From Lobosporangium transversale (Eukaryota > Mortierellomycota > Mortierellomycetes > Mortierellales > Mortierellaceae), in the NCBI RefSeq assembly GCF_002105155.1, contig NW_019029019.1, positions 164,501-228,500 on the forward strand: a DNA stretch of 64,000 nt, read 5' to 3'. Shown in pieces: positions 20,701 to 32,548 of this stretch; within the stretch, counting starts at the first letter, position 1, and every line of letters begins with the position of its first letter. The translations under genes and the position numbers were made by a program. The notes beneath the pieces are model-generated. The model made no database searches. It was not told the DNA's origin and saw only the letters and a program-made list of their open reading frames with translations.

Positions 20701-23226
20701 GCTCATTATTCACAATTACAACGGCAAGTGCGTGAAATTGACTTCAGAGATACGTTTCTGGATCTGGATCATCTGAAAGAGTCGTTTCCAGGCATGAAGA
20801 TTAAGGCAAGGGATGGAGAGGAGAGTGTGCTGGACGTACCGTTTGTTGTTAAGTTCCCTGAGACCATCGATACTGCGGCTTCTACATCCAAGAAGAGGAA
20901 AGGTAACGAGAAGGTCAAGAAAGCCAGTGCGAGCCATGAGCCAGAGCAGGCACAGGATGAATTGGTTGTAAGCACGTACAAGACCCCAAATATGGGTCCA
21001 TATCCCGAAGATATTCCCAATAGAAACCGTATTCGCTTCACTCCCACGCAGGTCGAGGCAATCAAAGCAGGTACCAATCCAGGACTGACGTTGGTCGTGG
21101 GACCTCCTGGAACAGGAAAGACAGATGTAGCCGTCCAGATCATTGCCAATCTCTACAATAACTTCCCCCATCAACATACGCTTTTGGTCACGCATTCTAA
21201 TCAGGCTCTGAACCAACTTTTTGAAAAGATCATTGCTTTGGATGTGGATGAGCGTCATTTGCTACGTCTCGGTCATGGTGAAGAGGAATTGAATACAGAG
21301 TTGAGCTTCAGCAAGTACGGTCGTGTGACGTCATTTTTGGAGAAACGTGTGAACCTCCTGGCAGAAGTTGATCGTTTGGCACAGTCGTTAGCGATTGGCG
21401 GTGAGCATGGATCAACGTGCGAGACTGCTGGCTACTTCAACTCGTACCATGTTCTACCCTTGTGGAGGGAATTTATGCGCCAAGTGTACAGCAAGGAAGA
21501 GAGCGAGCGGACAGTGGAGTTAGTCAAGAATCTATTCCCATACAGTGCCTATTTCAGCAATGCACCAACACCTTTATTTTCAGATACGACAACGTTCGAG
21601 GATGCTATGGAGGCTGCTCAAGGATGCCATCGTCATCTGAGCAAGCTGTTTGAGCAATTAGAGGAAGTCTCAGCATTTGAACTGTTACGCACAAGCTATG
21701 ACCGCGCCAACTACTTGTTAACTAAGGAAGCCAAGATCATTGCCATGACCTGTACACATGCAGCTCTCAAACGACGAGAGCTTGTCAACCTTGGATTCAA
21801 GTATGACAACATTGTTATGGAAGAAGCAGCCCAGATTTTGGAGGTGGAAACCTTCATTCCTATGCTGTTGCAGGAACCAGAAGATGGAGTCAACCGGTTA
21901 AAGCGTGTCATTCTAATTGGTGATCACAATCAGTTACCACCTGTGGTTAAAAACACATCCTTCCAGCAGTATGGCAACATGGAGCAGAGTATGTTTACTC
22001 GCTTTGTCCGCCTGGGTGTCCCCACAATCCAGCTGGATGCCCAAGGTCGTGCCCGCTCTGATATGGCCGATCTATACAAGTGGCGATACAAGCAACTGGG
22101 AGACCTACCCAACATTACAGAGAGGGAGGAATTCAAGTTTGCCAACCCAGGATTCCTGTACGATTATCAGTTTGTGAATGTGGAGAACTATAAAGGTCAA
22201 GGAGAGAATTCACCAAGGCCTCATTTTATCCAAAACTTGGGAGAGGCTGAGTATGTTGTAGCGGTGTACCAATACATGCGTCTACTGGGTTATCCGGCGG
22301 AGAAGATCACGATCTTGACGACGTACAATGGTCAAAAAGACCTGATACGTGATGTTTTGGACAGGCGGTGCGGCTGGAATCCGATTTTTGGCAAGCCAGC
22401 ACGCGTCACAACCGTTGACAAGTATCAGGGCCAACAAAACGATTGTAAGCGAGGATGCTATTTCCAGTAAAAGTCTCGTGCTTGTATACGTTTTTTTTTT
22501 GTGTTGACCTATTGTTTTATTTACACCACATTAACCCTTTGGTATGATTGCTTTTATTTTTTAGATGTGCTACTGTCACTTGTTAGGACGAAAGCGGTAG
22601 GACATATTCGTGATGTGCGTCGTCTAATTGTAGCGCTGTCTCGTGCCCGGTTAGGTCTGTATATCTTTGGCCGTCAGCGTTTGTTCGAGAATTGTCATGA
22701 GCTTGAGCCAGCGTTCAAACGACTCCTTCGACGTCCCACAAAGCTATGGCTTAAGACTGGAGAAATGTATCCTAATACGACTCGGCTCATCAGTAACGAT
22801 ACCAAGGCAGAAAAGGGCGATAATGAAGACATGGAAGCTGAAGCTGATGCTGATGCTGAGGGTGGAGAAGGTGCCAAGAAGAAGAAGCAAAAGAAGAAAG
22901 CGGCCGCCAAGAAGAAGGACAAGGGTAATAAGGGGGGTAAAGGCATGGACGACGAGTCTGGTGAAACATCAGGATCAAGTAGCAACAACTATGAGATTGA
23001 GAATGTTGGACAGTTTGGAGAGTATATTTTTGGAATGATGAAGGAGCAACAACAGTTTGCGCTACAACAGCAAAAGGCATACATGGAGAGTCTGCAACTT
23101 CCATCGGATGTCATTCCGCAGATTGAAGCTGCAGCTGATCATAATAAGGATATAGAGATGGCAGCTGAAAATGAAGGAGGCCCAGATGCTGCAGAGAATG
23201 TGGCCATGGATGTGGATAGCAAGTAG
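17723..23226 (+). CDS. AQR: Aquarius, spliceosomal intron-binding RNA helicase
   Basis: Aquarius is an SF1 helicase that contacts intron RNA upstream of the branch point and links splicing to later RNP assembly in the nucleus. Nine exons join in phase: 17723-18022, 18177-18279, 18375-18546, 18668-18789, 18900-19001, 19091-19371, 19478-20019, 20139-22444 and 22565-23226, giving 1529 residues. Every intron is GT-AG and 89-154 bp. The N-terminal armadillo-like region is followed by the very conserved block [20 protein letters not shown] and the helicase core. The core has the P-loop GPPGTGKT near residue 861, the Walker B equivalent MEEAAQ near 1100, GDHNQLPPV, and the C-terminal motifs [12 protein letters not shown] and [10 protein letters not shown]. 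The tail has a Lys-rich cluster near 1410-1430 and ends in acidic/Gln-rich sequence. The first ATG in frame was taken as the start; a second ATG follows at codon 4. Confidence 0.97.
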
Positions 23227-23262
23227 CTGTAAAGTGTAGTAATGTGGTGAAATTGACCCCCA

Positions 23263-23295
<33 letters not shown>

Positions 23296-23607
23296 GGTTT
23301 ACTTTGAGTGGATTAATCTGAATGAATATTGTTTTTAGATTACTAAGAGTCCAGTGTTCTGGTCTCATGAGTAGCATCCATAGCACCCTTACGGGCGGAA
23401 AAAGTAAAATATTGATAGTTATATTAACTGAATGAATTCCAAAGGCTGGGGAACCAAATGCGAAAAGGGCATAGTTCAGCCACCCAAGCTTAAGAAAATG
23501 GTGAGAGTCGTTATGCTCCACAGTTTATTGGGATTTGAATGCCTCATCCTTTTGGATCGGCGAATATGAAGCGAGAAATATTACTGACTAAGATGACCGT
23601 GAAAAAG

Positions 23608-23638
<31 letters not shown>

Positions 23639-23961
23639 CCGTAATAAATATATATACATGAATGTCTAATTGCCTAATATATTTATGAGCAGGATTTAAT
23701 TGGATCGATGTACGGTGAGGTGCGTTCTTTTTCCGAGATTACGGAGCTCTATTGTTAAAACAGGGAGGAGCAATTACGTGCTCCGTTTGATAAAATGACT
23801 CGTGGCATGTAGTGGTGTGGCGGTTGTGATAAGGATCCAGAACATTTATGCAATAATGATGATGGATGAAGGAAGATATTGAGGCTCTTAATAAAATCAA
23901 TCGGATTCGCCTGCGTAATAATTGTGTATCTGAATAACCTAAAGCCTTTCTAGTCATGTCA
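23227..23961. other. Intergenic region with two poly-A tracts
   Basis: No gene is supportable. Poly-A tracts lie at about 23272-23296 (just after the Aquarius stop) and about 23608-23637. The rest is AT-rich with short unsupported open frames. Confidence 0.55.
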
Positions 23962-24273
23962 TTAGGGATCAAGCAATGCAAGAGCCTGCTTCGACTGATC
24001 CCTGAAGAGTGTGAATCCGCGCTTTGTTTCAGGAAGTGCGTCTGAACCAATGGATAGAGATTGGAGTTTGGCATGAATGTGTTGTCGCAGCGGTGGACGA
24101 GCCATGTCATAGTTTTTCTGTTGCTCGGAGGAAAGGGTCCGATATTCTGTTAATACAGATAGTTTGGTCCCTGAAAAGGATGTCTTTTCCGAAGCACATG
24201 TGAATATGTACGTCCATTTTTCATTTTTTATTATTATGAACTTTCGATGTAATGATCTTGTCATCGACATCAC
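23962..24273 (-). CDS. Small uncharacterised open frame upstream of the caleosin gene
   Basis: A frame of 103 codons. The C-terminal three quarters look protein-like, with mixed polar and helical sequence (YRTLSSEQQKNY, then ALPETKRGFTLFRDQ). The N-terminal quarter is AT-rich and may instead be intronic: a plausible acceptor (TTTTCAG) lies just before the protein-like part. The first motif faintly recalls the second helix of an HMG box, but that is not enough for a call. It would be transcribed divergently from the caleosin gene about 150 bp away. Confidence 0.35.
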   Translation of the reverse strand: MMSMTRSLHRKFIIIKNEKWTYIFTCASEKTSFSGTKLSVLTEYRTLSSEQQKNYDMARPPLRQHIHAKLQSLSIGSDALPETKRGFTLFRDQSKQALALLDP

Positions 24274-24423
24274 CGGTGACTAGTGGACTAGTGGATTGAT
24301 CAGAATATTTCAACAGACATTTCCTTGCCGCTTTTCTTTTCGCTTTTTCATTTTCTTTCCCTTCCCTTCAAACCTTTTGATCCATTACAGATTACAGATC
24401 CTCAAAAAAAAAAAAAAAAAAAA

Positions 24424-25035
24424 ATGACAAACTCACGATCTCAAACTTTTATTTCCGACCAGCCCGTAACTGTTCAACGTAAACCGTTTGCACAGAATCA
24501 AGATGGCCCTGGTGTAGGCTTTCCTGATCCAGGTACTGCAAGGGCAAGCATCGCTGCTACTCCTTCCTGCCCTAAGGGTACCACCAAGGACAACTGGGCG
24601 GCCAAGCACTCACACCAGACCGTGCTGCAGCAGCACTGCAGTTTCTTTGATCGCGACAATGATGGGGTGATCTGGCCCCTTGATACCTTCCGTGGCTTTT
24701 ATGCCCTTGGCTTCAACGTCTTCCTCTGCGTCCTCTCTGTGTTTGTTATCCACGCCAATTTTTCCTACCCTACCTGCCCAACCTGGATCCCTGATCCATT
24801 CTTCCGTGTTTATACCGAGCGTATTCACAAAGACAAGCACGGAAGTGACACTGGAACGTATGATACAGAAGGTCGGTTTGTGCCACAACGGTTTGAGGAT
24901 ATTTTTGCAAAGTATGCGCCAGCAGATCAGGATGGATTGACATTGAATGATATTTGGTTGCTGCTAAAGGGTCAGAGAGTGATTCTTGACCCAATTGGAT
25001 GGTTTGGTGCTTTCTTTGAATGTAAGTTTGGTTTT

Positions 25036-25067
<32 letters not shown>

Positions 25068-25293
25068 TTCTTGTCCCATTGTTTGATTTTTTGAGATTGA
25101 CACATTTTTTATGTTTTATATTTTATATTTTATTTTATTTTATTTTTGCAAACCCAAAGGGATTGCAACTTATTTGTTGCTTTGGCCAGAGGATGGAGTG
25201 ATGAAGAAAGAAGACATCCGCCGGGTCTTTGATGGAAGCATTTTCTTCGAGCTGGAGGGACGAAACAATGCGAAGATCAAGAAGACTGAATAA
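24424..25293 (+). CDS. Caleosin / peroxygenase family protein
   Basis: Caleosins are calcium- and haem-binding proteins of lipid droplets and ER membranes, several with peroxygenase activity on unsaturated fatty acids. Two exons, 24424-25021 and 25160-25293, join in phase to 243 residues. Visible are a haem-ligand His region (HSHQTVLQQH), one EF-hand (DRDNDGVIWPLDTF), a hydrophobic segment followed by a Pro-rich knot (YPTCPTWIPDPFF), the family motif HKDKHGSDTGTYDTEGRF, and the C-terminal WPEDGVMKKEDIRRVFDGS. The ATG at 24424 follows directly on a poly-A run at 24403-24423. An upstream in-frame ATG would add a Phe-rich, Lys-run extension and is unlikely to be used. Confidence 0.95.
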
Positions 25294-25644
25294 TGTAAAT
25301 AGGATAGATATCAAGCAACTCGCACATGAATAGGAACGAAAAGTTTATTTCCTTCTTTGCATTGCAACCTGTTGCTGTGCTGTAAAGAAGACGTAGCTTT
25401 TTTCTTGAAATCAATGGAATTACCAAAGTACATGTAAATAAAAATAAAAAATAAAAAATAAAAAAGGATGCATTGACCATAACCAAGTATAAATGAAGTG
25501 TTGTTGTATGTATGTATTATTTATTTATTTATTATATTTTATTTATTTATTATTTTAATTATTTTTTATTTTAATTATTTTTTATTTTGCTTTTTGTTTG
25601 TTTTTATGTCTGTGCTGTCTGTGCACTACTTTACTCCATTCTGT

Positions 25645-25778
25645 TTTAAAATAAAAAATAAAAAATAAAAAATAAAAAATAAAAAATAAAAAATAAAAAA
25701 TAAAAAATAAAAAATAAAAAATAAAAAATAAAAAATAAAAAATAAAAAATAAAAAATAAAAAATAAAAAATAAAAAAT

Positions 25779-25811
<33 letters not shown>

Positions 25812-25816
25812 AATAA
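25645..25816. repeat. Heptamer microsatellite (TAAAAAA)n
   Basis: About 24 nearly perfect copies of the 7-mer TAAAAAA. Because 21 nt is a multiple of both 3 and 7, each frame on the minus strand repeats a 7-residue hydrophobic pattern that mimics a membrane protein; this is an artefact. AT-rich low-complexity DNA (TATTTATT-type) continues on the 5' side from about 25440. Confidence 0.95.
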
Positions 25817-26025
25817 ACGTCATAATGATTTATGGCGTGATAAACATATGATAGAGACCCATGGGCCATGATTTGGAAATCTTTTTTCCTTCATTCCCCC
25901 TCTGCATGAGAAACATAAAAGAAGACCAACAGCGCTTTGTTCCTCTCTACAATTTTCAACCTTCCCAGATTTTTTTTTTTTTTTTTTTTTTCTTCCCTGA
26001 CAAAGCACAGACCACCTTTTGGAGA

Positions 26026-26889
26026 ATGGAGGACCCAGGTGAGGGAACAAACATTCTATGAACTCCTTTATCGGGCATTACAGTTATTCATTTATGCATC
26101 CTAAGTCTTCATTACTGTTATTAAGTCTTTTATTTAATTTTTTATCTCTTTATTTATTTTTCATTCCAATAGCAAGCGAGATTCCGTCCGTCATCTATAT
26201 GCTGACAACAGGGACACCTTCGGAACAGAAACATACCTTGGAGACATACTTTACCCCAGACAGTAGCTTTCAACATCCTTTTTGTCGAGTTTCCAGCTTT
26301 TCAGACATATCCATCCCCTTACTTGGAGTTATTAATTCAAGATGGGTCATGTGGATGATTTATCGGTGGTACAAGTTCCTCAGTCCTAAAATTGCAATTG
26401 AAGTGCATTCTGTTGGTATGTCAATGTTGCTGTTGATGTTTATAACGGATTGAGATCAGAGGGATGATAAAACAATTCTTTCACGGATTATAATCGTGTT
26501 CGCAGTAATGGAATGTAACTGATTATTATTATTATTATTATTACTTTGTATTATGTCGATGTTATGTATATTACATTGGTATAGTTCAGGACCTTAAGAA
26601 ACGTGTCCTCTATGTCGAAATCTCTCAAGTCTTCTCTCTCTGGTTCGTTCCTCTCTATAAATCGCATGTGCACTTTGTCGCGGCTCTACATTTAACCCAA
26701 TTCCCAGATGATAAACGGTACTACATATTTAAACAAGAGGATCACTATCAATTCAATGAGTTTGTCAAGTTTGTTTGGCCCGGTGGAGACACTTTCTTGA
26801 CCATTTGGCAATTCACTGCGACCCTGGCTTGCATCATTGGCGGACTGTTATTAGCGCCCTTGACCTTTTGGACGTGGAGGAGAGAGTAA
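26026..26889 (+). CDS. SigF-like NTF2-like domain membrane protein
   Basis: Three exons, 26026-26038, 26173-26415 and 26585-26889, join in phase to 186 residues. The first exon encodes only four full codons; its short length is set by a good donor (CCAG/GTGAGG) and by phase. The protein has the N-terminal IPSVIYMLTTG block, an NTF2-like middle with FTPDSSFQHPFCRV, the later VLYVEISQVFSLWFVPL strand, and a C-terminal transmembrane helix (about residues 160-180) ending in a basic tail. This matches fungal proteins with the SigF-like NTF2-like domain, whose function is unknown. A tail-anchored topology is inferred from the sequence. Confidence 0.85.
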
Positions 26890-27264
26890 CCTAGAAAGGA
26901 AATAAAGCCATCGCAGGATTGCAAAAAAAAAAAAAAAAAAACCATGCAAACGAATGACGAATCTGAATCATTGCCAATGTTCGCACGCTTTTTCTGAGCA
27001 ATGGCAGTTCGTCATGTTTCTAACTTTCTGAGAGGGGGAACTCATTGAGTCCAAAAAAAAAAAAAAAAAATAGGTCATAATGACTTAGCATTTGATTAAT
27101 GAACAATGGCAATGATCGCAGAGTTCGCTCATGGTCCAGTCCTGTAGAAATATAAATAAAGACACCAAAATTGCTCCTACAAAAAAAAAAAAAAAAAAAA
27201 AAAAAATCTCTTCAAGCAAATTTATATACTCCTATTCCAATCATCAACATCTATACTTTCAACA
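26890..27264. other. Intergenic region with three poly-A tracts
   Basis: Poly-A runs at about 26923-26940, 27053-27070 and 27181-27206. The last lies about 60 bp upstream of the next gene's ATG. No gene is seen. Confidence 0.6.
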
Positions 27265-28778
27265 ATGGCTACAAACATTGCTGCAAATGTTGCACAGCGT
27301 CACTTTGGAGAAGTCCCCGTGAACGCCTCCAATGAAGACAAACAAAATGTCTCTTCCTCCACAGATATGCTTGCTTGCTGCTGGGTAGGCAAGGACAAAG
27401 TCGAGATGAGGAGAGTCCCCAAGCCCGATATCACTGACGAGGAGGATGTCATTATGCGAGTCACCGGAAGCACTGGTGAGCTTTTGATCTGATAAAGTCT
27501 TTTAGTTTGCACTCTGCAATACACGAGAGAAGTTTTTTTTTGCAATTTATTAATACATGTTAATTTATATTGTACTACAGTTTGTGGATCGGATCTCCAT
27601 CTTTTCCACGGAGAGATAATGCAGCTCAAGGCAGGCGAGATCCTTGGTCATGAATGCATCGGTATTGTCGAGAAAGTCGGAAGTGCTGTCACTGCAGTCA
27701 AGCCCGGCGATCGTGTTGTTGCTGCATTCAACGTTGCCTGCGGCAAATGTCAATTCTGCCAAAAGAAGCAATTCACTGCCTGCGACTGCACCAACAACAG
27801 CTCCGTAATGGAGAAGCTCTACGGCCATCGCACCGGAGGCGTCGTCGGTTACTCACACGTAAGCTGCGGTTTTCTATAAAGTGATGTGATGCTGACGCTA
27901 TATCTTATCATAACTGAGTTTAATAATATTTTCATTATTCAATTTAGTTTGTTGGTGGCTTCTCAGGTTCTCAAGCCGAGTATTGCCGTATCCTCTATGC
28001 CAATAACAACCTTCTCAAGGTTCCTGACAATCTGCCTGATGAAAAGGCACTGTATCTCTCGGATATTGTTCCTACATCCTATCACGCCGTTTGGGAGGCT
28101 GGTGTCAAAGAAGGGGATGTTGTCGGCGTCTGGGGTCTTGGACCCATTGGTTTGTGTGCTGTCCAATGGCTTCGTAACGTCTTCAAGGCCTCCCGTATCC
28201 TCGTCATCGACAATGTTCCAGAGCGTCTTAATATCGCCAAGGAACGATGGGGCGCCGAAATCATCAACTTTGACGAGTACACCGATGTTTCTTCCAGAGT
28301 GAATGAGCTCGTTCCCAACGGTTTGGACCGTTCAATTGACTGCGCAGGCTTCCGATATGCAAAGTCCATCGTCCATAAGATTGAGCGAGCTGTTGGGCTC
28401 GAGACGGACACAAGCGAGGTTGTCAACGAGATGATCCGTTCCACCAAGAAGTTCGGCACTATGGCTATCATTGCAGACTATGCTGCGTATACGAACCATC
28501 TTTTGATCGGTGGCATCATGGAGAAGGGTCTCCGACTCATCGGATGTGGCCAAGCACCTATTCAAAGACACTGGGATGAATGCCTTTCACATATTGTTTC
28601 AGGCCGATTCGACCCTACCATCATTTTGACCCACAGATTCCCCCTGAAGGAAACACCTGAAGTTTACAAGAAGTTTGATGTGAAGCATGCTGGCATGATG
28701 AAGGTCTTCCTTGAAACCCAGTTTAGTTCTCCTCCTGCAGCTGGTACTCCCAAGCTCTCATCGGTGAACAGTCTCTAA
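27265..28778 (+). CDS. Zinc-dependent alcohol dehydrogenase, formaldehyde dehydrogenase-like
   Basis: A medium-chain dehydrogenase/reductase that oxidises an alcohol or aldehyde adduct with NAD(P). Exons 27265-27475, 27581-27858 and 27948-28778 join in phase to 439 residues. Catalytic-zinc residues are visible in VCGSDLH and GHECIG, and the structural-zinc cysteines in CGKCQFCQKKQFTAC. The Rossmann glycine motif is GVWGLGPIGL, followed by an acidic residue at the end of the second strand (VIDN), which favours NAD over NADP. Length, the extended N terminus and the long segment after the zinc lobe fit the FDH-like branch. The true substrate cannot be read from sequence. Confidence 0.95.
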
Positions 28779-29578
28779 GTGTGAAGCTGAAGTATAAAAC
28801 TTCCTTCATGGAGTTCTTTTCACAGTTGGCCATGTACATAAACATTGAGCATCGGCCACGCTCACTGCTATTGAACTAATAAAATGTGCAAGCGTTGCAA
28901 AAAAAAAAAAAAAAAAAAAAAAAAGAGTAAATGTTTAAACGTTAGGATGTTTCATTGCTCGCGCGAATGCTGACTAAATGATAGGTGTACTGTGATTTGG
29001 CACGATACAACTTTTTGCTCCTTGAGCGATTAACAAAAAAATGCCAAGATGCTGACGCGTCAGTTCTTGAAGGAAAAGCCCAAGAACAAGCAAACCCAAA
29101 ATTGTGCTTTGACTTTGATGAGAAAAGAACTCACCATGGCCAAAGGCGGGTTAAGACCCAGTTTTTCGCAACCCGCACCTTACTCATCTCTCATATCTTA
29201 CAAGTCAACTGTGGAAGAAATTACAACACAATATTAGCAAGCCCGCGCCTCAAAAATAAGAGCGATTGGTAAAGCAGTTAGTGTTGTTGGCACACTTCAG
29301 CGCTTACAAACTTAAGCGATCCATTTTAATTATATACCATAGTAGTGTTTAAAAAAGGCTTTTATAGCTCCAGTTTCTCCTCTCTTGCCCCATTACGATG
29401 ATCGCACCCCCGTTACTCTGAGAGATAGACAAACATAGTTTCTTTTATTTCATTTGTAAATTGCAATAGCTAAAATCGTCCTTATTGTAAAACTTGACCC
29501 AAAAAGGGAGAAGGGCTACAATGGGTCGATGACACCGATATATCAAAGAGAAGTGGGTCTGCTCTCTCATATCGTATT
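28779..29578. other. Intergenic region
   Basis: Holds a poly-A tract at about 28900-28924 just past the dehydrogenase gene, and one open frame (28985-29272) with no recognisable content. I see nothing else. Confidence 0.5.
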
Positions 29579-29917
29579 TTAAGCCGCGCGGCATCGGACA
29601 CTCTGGACATTATCCTTGAACCAGCCACAGAAGTTGCGGTATCCAGAAGAGTCAATTGTCGCAATGTAGTCGTTGCTGCATCCATCGGACTTGTAGATGT
29701 CGCAGGTCACACCTCTTCTGGTGATGGCAGAGCAGGCATCGAAATCAGGCCAGTTCTGGCAAGAGTTCATGGCACCAACATTAAGATATATTCCAGTGCA
29801 GTCTTTGCCACGGTACAGAGCAATCTCGCCATTGTCTGGAGGAGCACTTGGGTGGTTGCAGTTGGCCTGAACAGTGGCAACGGCGATGAGAGCAAGAGCA
29901 AGAGCAGAGAAACGCAT
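29579..29917 (-). CDS. Small secreted eight-cysteine protein (copy 1)
   Basis: 112 residues with a clear signal peptide (basic start, Ala/Leu-rich core, cleavage near VQA). The mature part has eight cysteines and two similar halves, each with a Y-x4-C-x-G pattern (YRGKDCTG and YKSDGCSN). This layout recalls the paired Greek-key strands of beta/gamma-crystallin-like extracellular proteins, an inference that needs a structure prediction. Paralogues with the same cysteine spacing lie at 57372-57710 and at 63663 to the right edge, so this is a local family. It is intronless, with a TATA box about 100 bp upstream. The function is unknown; a wall-associated or effector-like role is possible but unsupported. 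Confidence 0.85.
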   Translation of the reverse strand: MRFSALALALIAVATVQANCNHPSAPPDNGEIALYRGKDCTGIYLNVGAMNSCQNWPDFDACSAITRRGVTCDIYKSDGCSNDYIATIDSSGYRNFCGWFKDNVQSVRCRAA

Positions 29918-30018
29918 GGCTGTTGTGGTTATTGCTGTTGTTTTTGTAGAATGAGATTGTTGTGGTAGTGATAGTTGTAGATGCTGATGAGGGAAAATTA
30001 CAGAGAGGGATTGAAGGG

Positions 30019-30026
30019 TATTTATA
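30019..30026 (-). promoter_or_regulatory. TATA box of secreted protein copy 1
   Basis: TATAAATA on the minus strand about 102 bp upstream of the ATG at 29917. The extended core TATAAATACCCT is shared with the promoter of the paralogue at 57372. Confidence 0.6.
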
Positions 30027-30119
30027 CAGAACCAACTTCAGCTAATGTCCTAGTGTAAGCAGTAGCTACAATAAATATCGGACAGCAGATTCCAGTTCAG
30101 ATGGCCTATAGCCAATAAG

Positions 30120-30634
30120 CCCCGGCTACTCTTCTCGACATCGGCGGTATATCCTCGAGATGACGGCAGTCAGGTTATTTCCCCTTGATGCATCGATTGA
30201 CGCCGTCTAGGTAAAGTGTTTTGATCCAAGACGCGTTTTCTCATTTCTCGCCGCTCTCCTTTTTGAAAGCAGTAATAGACGGTACAACTAATTCTGGTCC
30301 AATCGAATTTCCCCGTTTTTTTTATTTTCTTAAAAGTCGACAGTAAAAGTAAAAACCACACCAACAAAAGGCCGTGTATGCGAAGACAATTTTATTTTCA
30401 TTCAACGCCTACATTCTCGACACGGACCCACAAGGTGCATTAGATTCGATTTTTTTTTTTTTTTTTTTTTTTTTTCAGCCACTTGGCGAATCATTTGCAG
30501 CTCATATTTGTCTTGTCTATTGATCTGACCTTTGTCTTGCACATTATGGAGTTCGAGTCTGACCTTTGGCTTGCACATTATGAAGGTCGAGCCCAAGGGG
30601 TTACTTACTTCATTGTATCACAAGTGATAACTCC

Positions 30635-30681
<47 letters not shown>

Positions 30682-31809
30682 GACCGTTCAACACGCCGCT
30701 TTCTTTTTCCTTCACCAATAACCTCTTGATACTTGTGCTTTTTAAAGATTGATAAAAATAAATTAAAACATCCGACCTTGCTACTGTTCAACCCTCCATC
30801 TGTTGAAACCATTGTACTTTTCGTAGATATTTGAGGGGGAGACAGCATAGGAGCATAGGAGCATAGGAGCATAGGAGCATAGGGGCTTAAGGGCAAAGGT
30901 TGGAATTTGGCTTTCTATGGCGGCGCCCATTTTTTTAAATCCTTAGATGTGGATTGTTTGTAATGAAGTAGTTTTATCTGACATGATAAATTTCAATGAA
31001 GCAATATTATGCTCCACAAAAAACCTTAATACCAGACGTCTCAATAATTGTTACACAAAAACTATACGCATTAACTTGTCTCTCTATGCATGCCTCTAAT
31101 TTCTTTTTTCTTTTTTCTTTTTTTTTTTCTTTCATTCTTTTCATCAAGTAGGCTAACTTTTGGAAAAATGATCATTCTAAAGCGAGAAAGCTGTGGGGGG
31201 AGGGGGGGGGAGGGGGAGCAGTGATGGAGATGATAGGGCTTTGGTACATACATGTACAAAAAGACACAATATTGAAGGGACGAACACTTTTTGGATCTTT
31301 CACGCATTTAAGGCCATGGTCTATAGGTGAATACCGCTTCCAGCGTCAAGCTACCTACTCCTAGACCTTAACTTACAAATGCATTTTGCCCAATCTACTT
31401 TAATGGACGCTAAAGATGAAAAAAAGGGCTGTTTTCAAGACTGAGGAAAATATAGTGGAATGGTAGAGGCATGTTAGGATGAATGACACAATAATATCCT
31501 TTAACATAATGAAGATTTATGCGCATGATGCCATCTTCATTTTTTTATTCATTATTTGTGATAGTAACGGCGTCATGCGCTCTAACTATAAGGCTGAATC
31601 CCAAGAGTAAAAAAAAAGGATTCGTGAATAACTTCTTTTGATGCGGCCGTTATGCCTTTGTAGACAACTATAACAGGGGGGGGGGGGGGGGGGGGGGGAG
31701 CTACTGAAAGGCCCTTTATTTTATTTTATTTTATTTTATTTTTTGGTGGTAAGCTCAATAGCTTTAAGCAGGTTAAGGATAATTCAATTGTGATTAATGG
31801 AATTCTTAC

Positions 31810-31846
<37 letters not shown>

Positions 31847-32365
31847 CAGAGATTGTTATATTCCTCGGTAATCCTTATTTTATCAGGTAGGATACGCCAC
31901 ACTTTAATCATTTACTGCTACTTCATCAGCTCTGTAATGTAAATGAAAGGGTGGAGACTCACTTTTGAAATCTGATTATTCACCACCAGCGGACGAATAT
32001 ATTCTCATCTGGTACTGAACTCCTTTAGTCAACTTGAAGGATAAAAACGCATTACAAAGGGGATTTGCTTCGGCAAACCCCTCCCCCCCCCTCCTTTTTT
32101 TTTTTTTTTTTTTTTTTTTTTTCCCTTTCCTATTAGACATGGCGAATGATATTCAAGATCATTTTATGATTATTAGCGCGCGTGCTTTGGAAAGGATTTG
32201 GCTTGACAAGCTGAACTTTTTTTTATTTTAAAATTTTAAAATTTTTAACCAAAACAAATCAGAACGTGCTCAATTACAGCGGCGTGTGTCACATTTTTGA
32301 TGATTGTTGGTGAAGCGGTCCAAAGGTTCTCGATTCGCGGAGAGAAAATTTCGACTTTTTAAGTC
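30120..32365. other. Gene-free, low-complexity-rich stretch
   Basis: No gene is supportable. Contents include poly-T/poly-A tracts (about 30450-30475, 30633-30679, 31815-31842 and 32096-32123), a two-copy 34-bp repeat at about 30524-30592, a GCATAGGA octamer array at about 30847-30885, a G-rich stretch at 31195-31216, an unbroken run of 23 G at 31676-31698, and TTTTA repeats at about 31720-31744. Confidence 0.6.
31676..31698. repeat. Unbroken poly-G tract (23 G)
   Basis: A run of 23 consecutive G on the plus strand. It is unusual in an AT-rich background where nearly all other homopolymers are A or T. It could form a G-quadruplex or be an assembly/library artefact. Confidence 0.9.
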
Positions 32366-32548
32366 CTAGACAGTTATTACATTGGTGCCATGAAGACCTT
32401 GGCGCCGTACATGTGCCTTGATGCTCCCAAAAACCCATTCGACTGCAATGAGATAAGTGAGGAGTAGGGAGTAGGGAGGTAGTAGCAAGTAAACGTGTCC
32501 TTCATCATTCACAACATCTTTCACCCGATGGTTCATGGGAAGGGACAT
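32366..32548 (-). pseudogene. Tc1/mariner-IS630-type (DDE_3) transposase C-terminal scrap
   Basis: The frame reads a diverged form of the family's final catalytic block: PPYS, then a disrupted stretch, then VEWVFGSIKAHVRRQG. In intact members the motif is PPYSPxLNPIE with Glu as the third catalytic residue, followed by a W/F-x2-K helix. Here the Pro-x-Leu-Asn-Pro part is scrambled and the upstream domains are absent, so this is a small dead remnant. Confidence 0.6.

Noticed and set aside
22695..22988. Minus-strand Ser/Ala/Phe-rich open frame
   Set aside because: Shadow of the Lys/Glu-rich tail of Aquarius on the opposite strand.
25645..25816. Telomere-like or centromeric repeat
   Set aside because: The unit is TAAAAAA, not a G-rich telomeric heptamer, and it lies between housekeeping genes.
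25582..25869. Minus-strand frame rich in Phe/Leu/Ile resembling a multi-pass membrane protein
   Set aside because: It is the translation of a (TAAAAAA)n microsatellite; the 7-residue periodicity comes from the repeat unit.
28985..29272. Possible small gene between the dehydrogenase and secreted protein copy 1
   Set aside because: The composition and lack of any motif, signal peptide or good start make it indistinguishable from intergenic sequence.
30524..30592. Candidate tRNA because of a GTTCGAGTC box-B-like sequence
   Set aside because: The stretch is a two-copy 34-bp repeat; no cloverleaf pairing or A box could be found around it.
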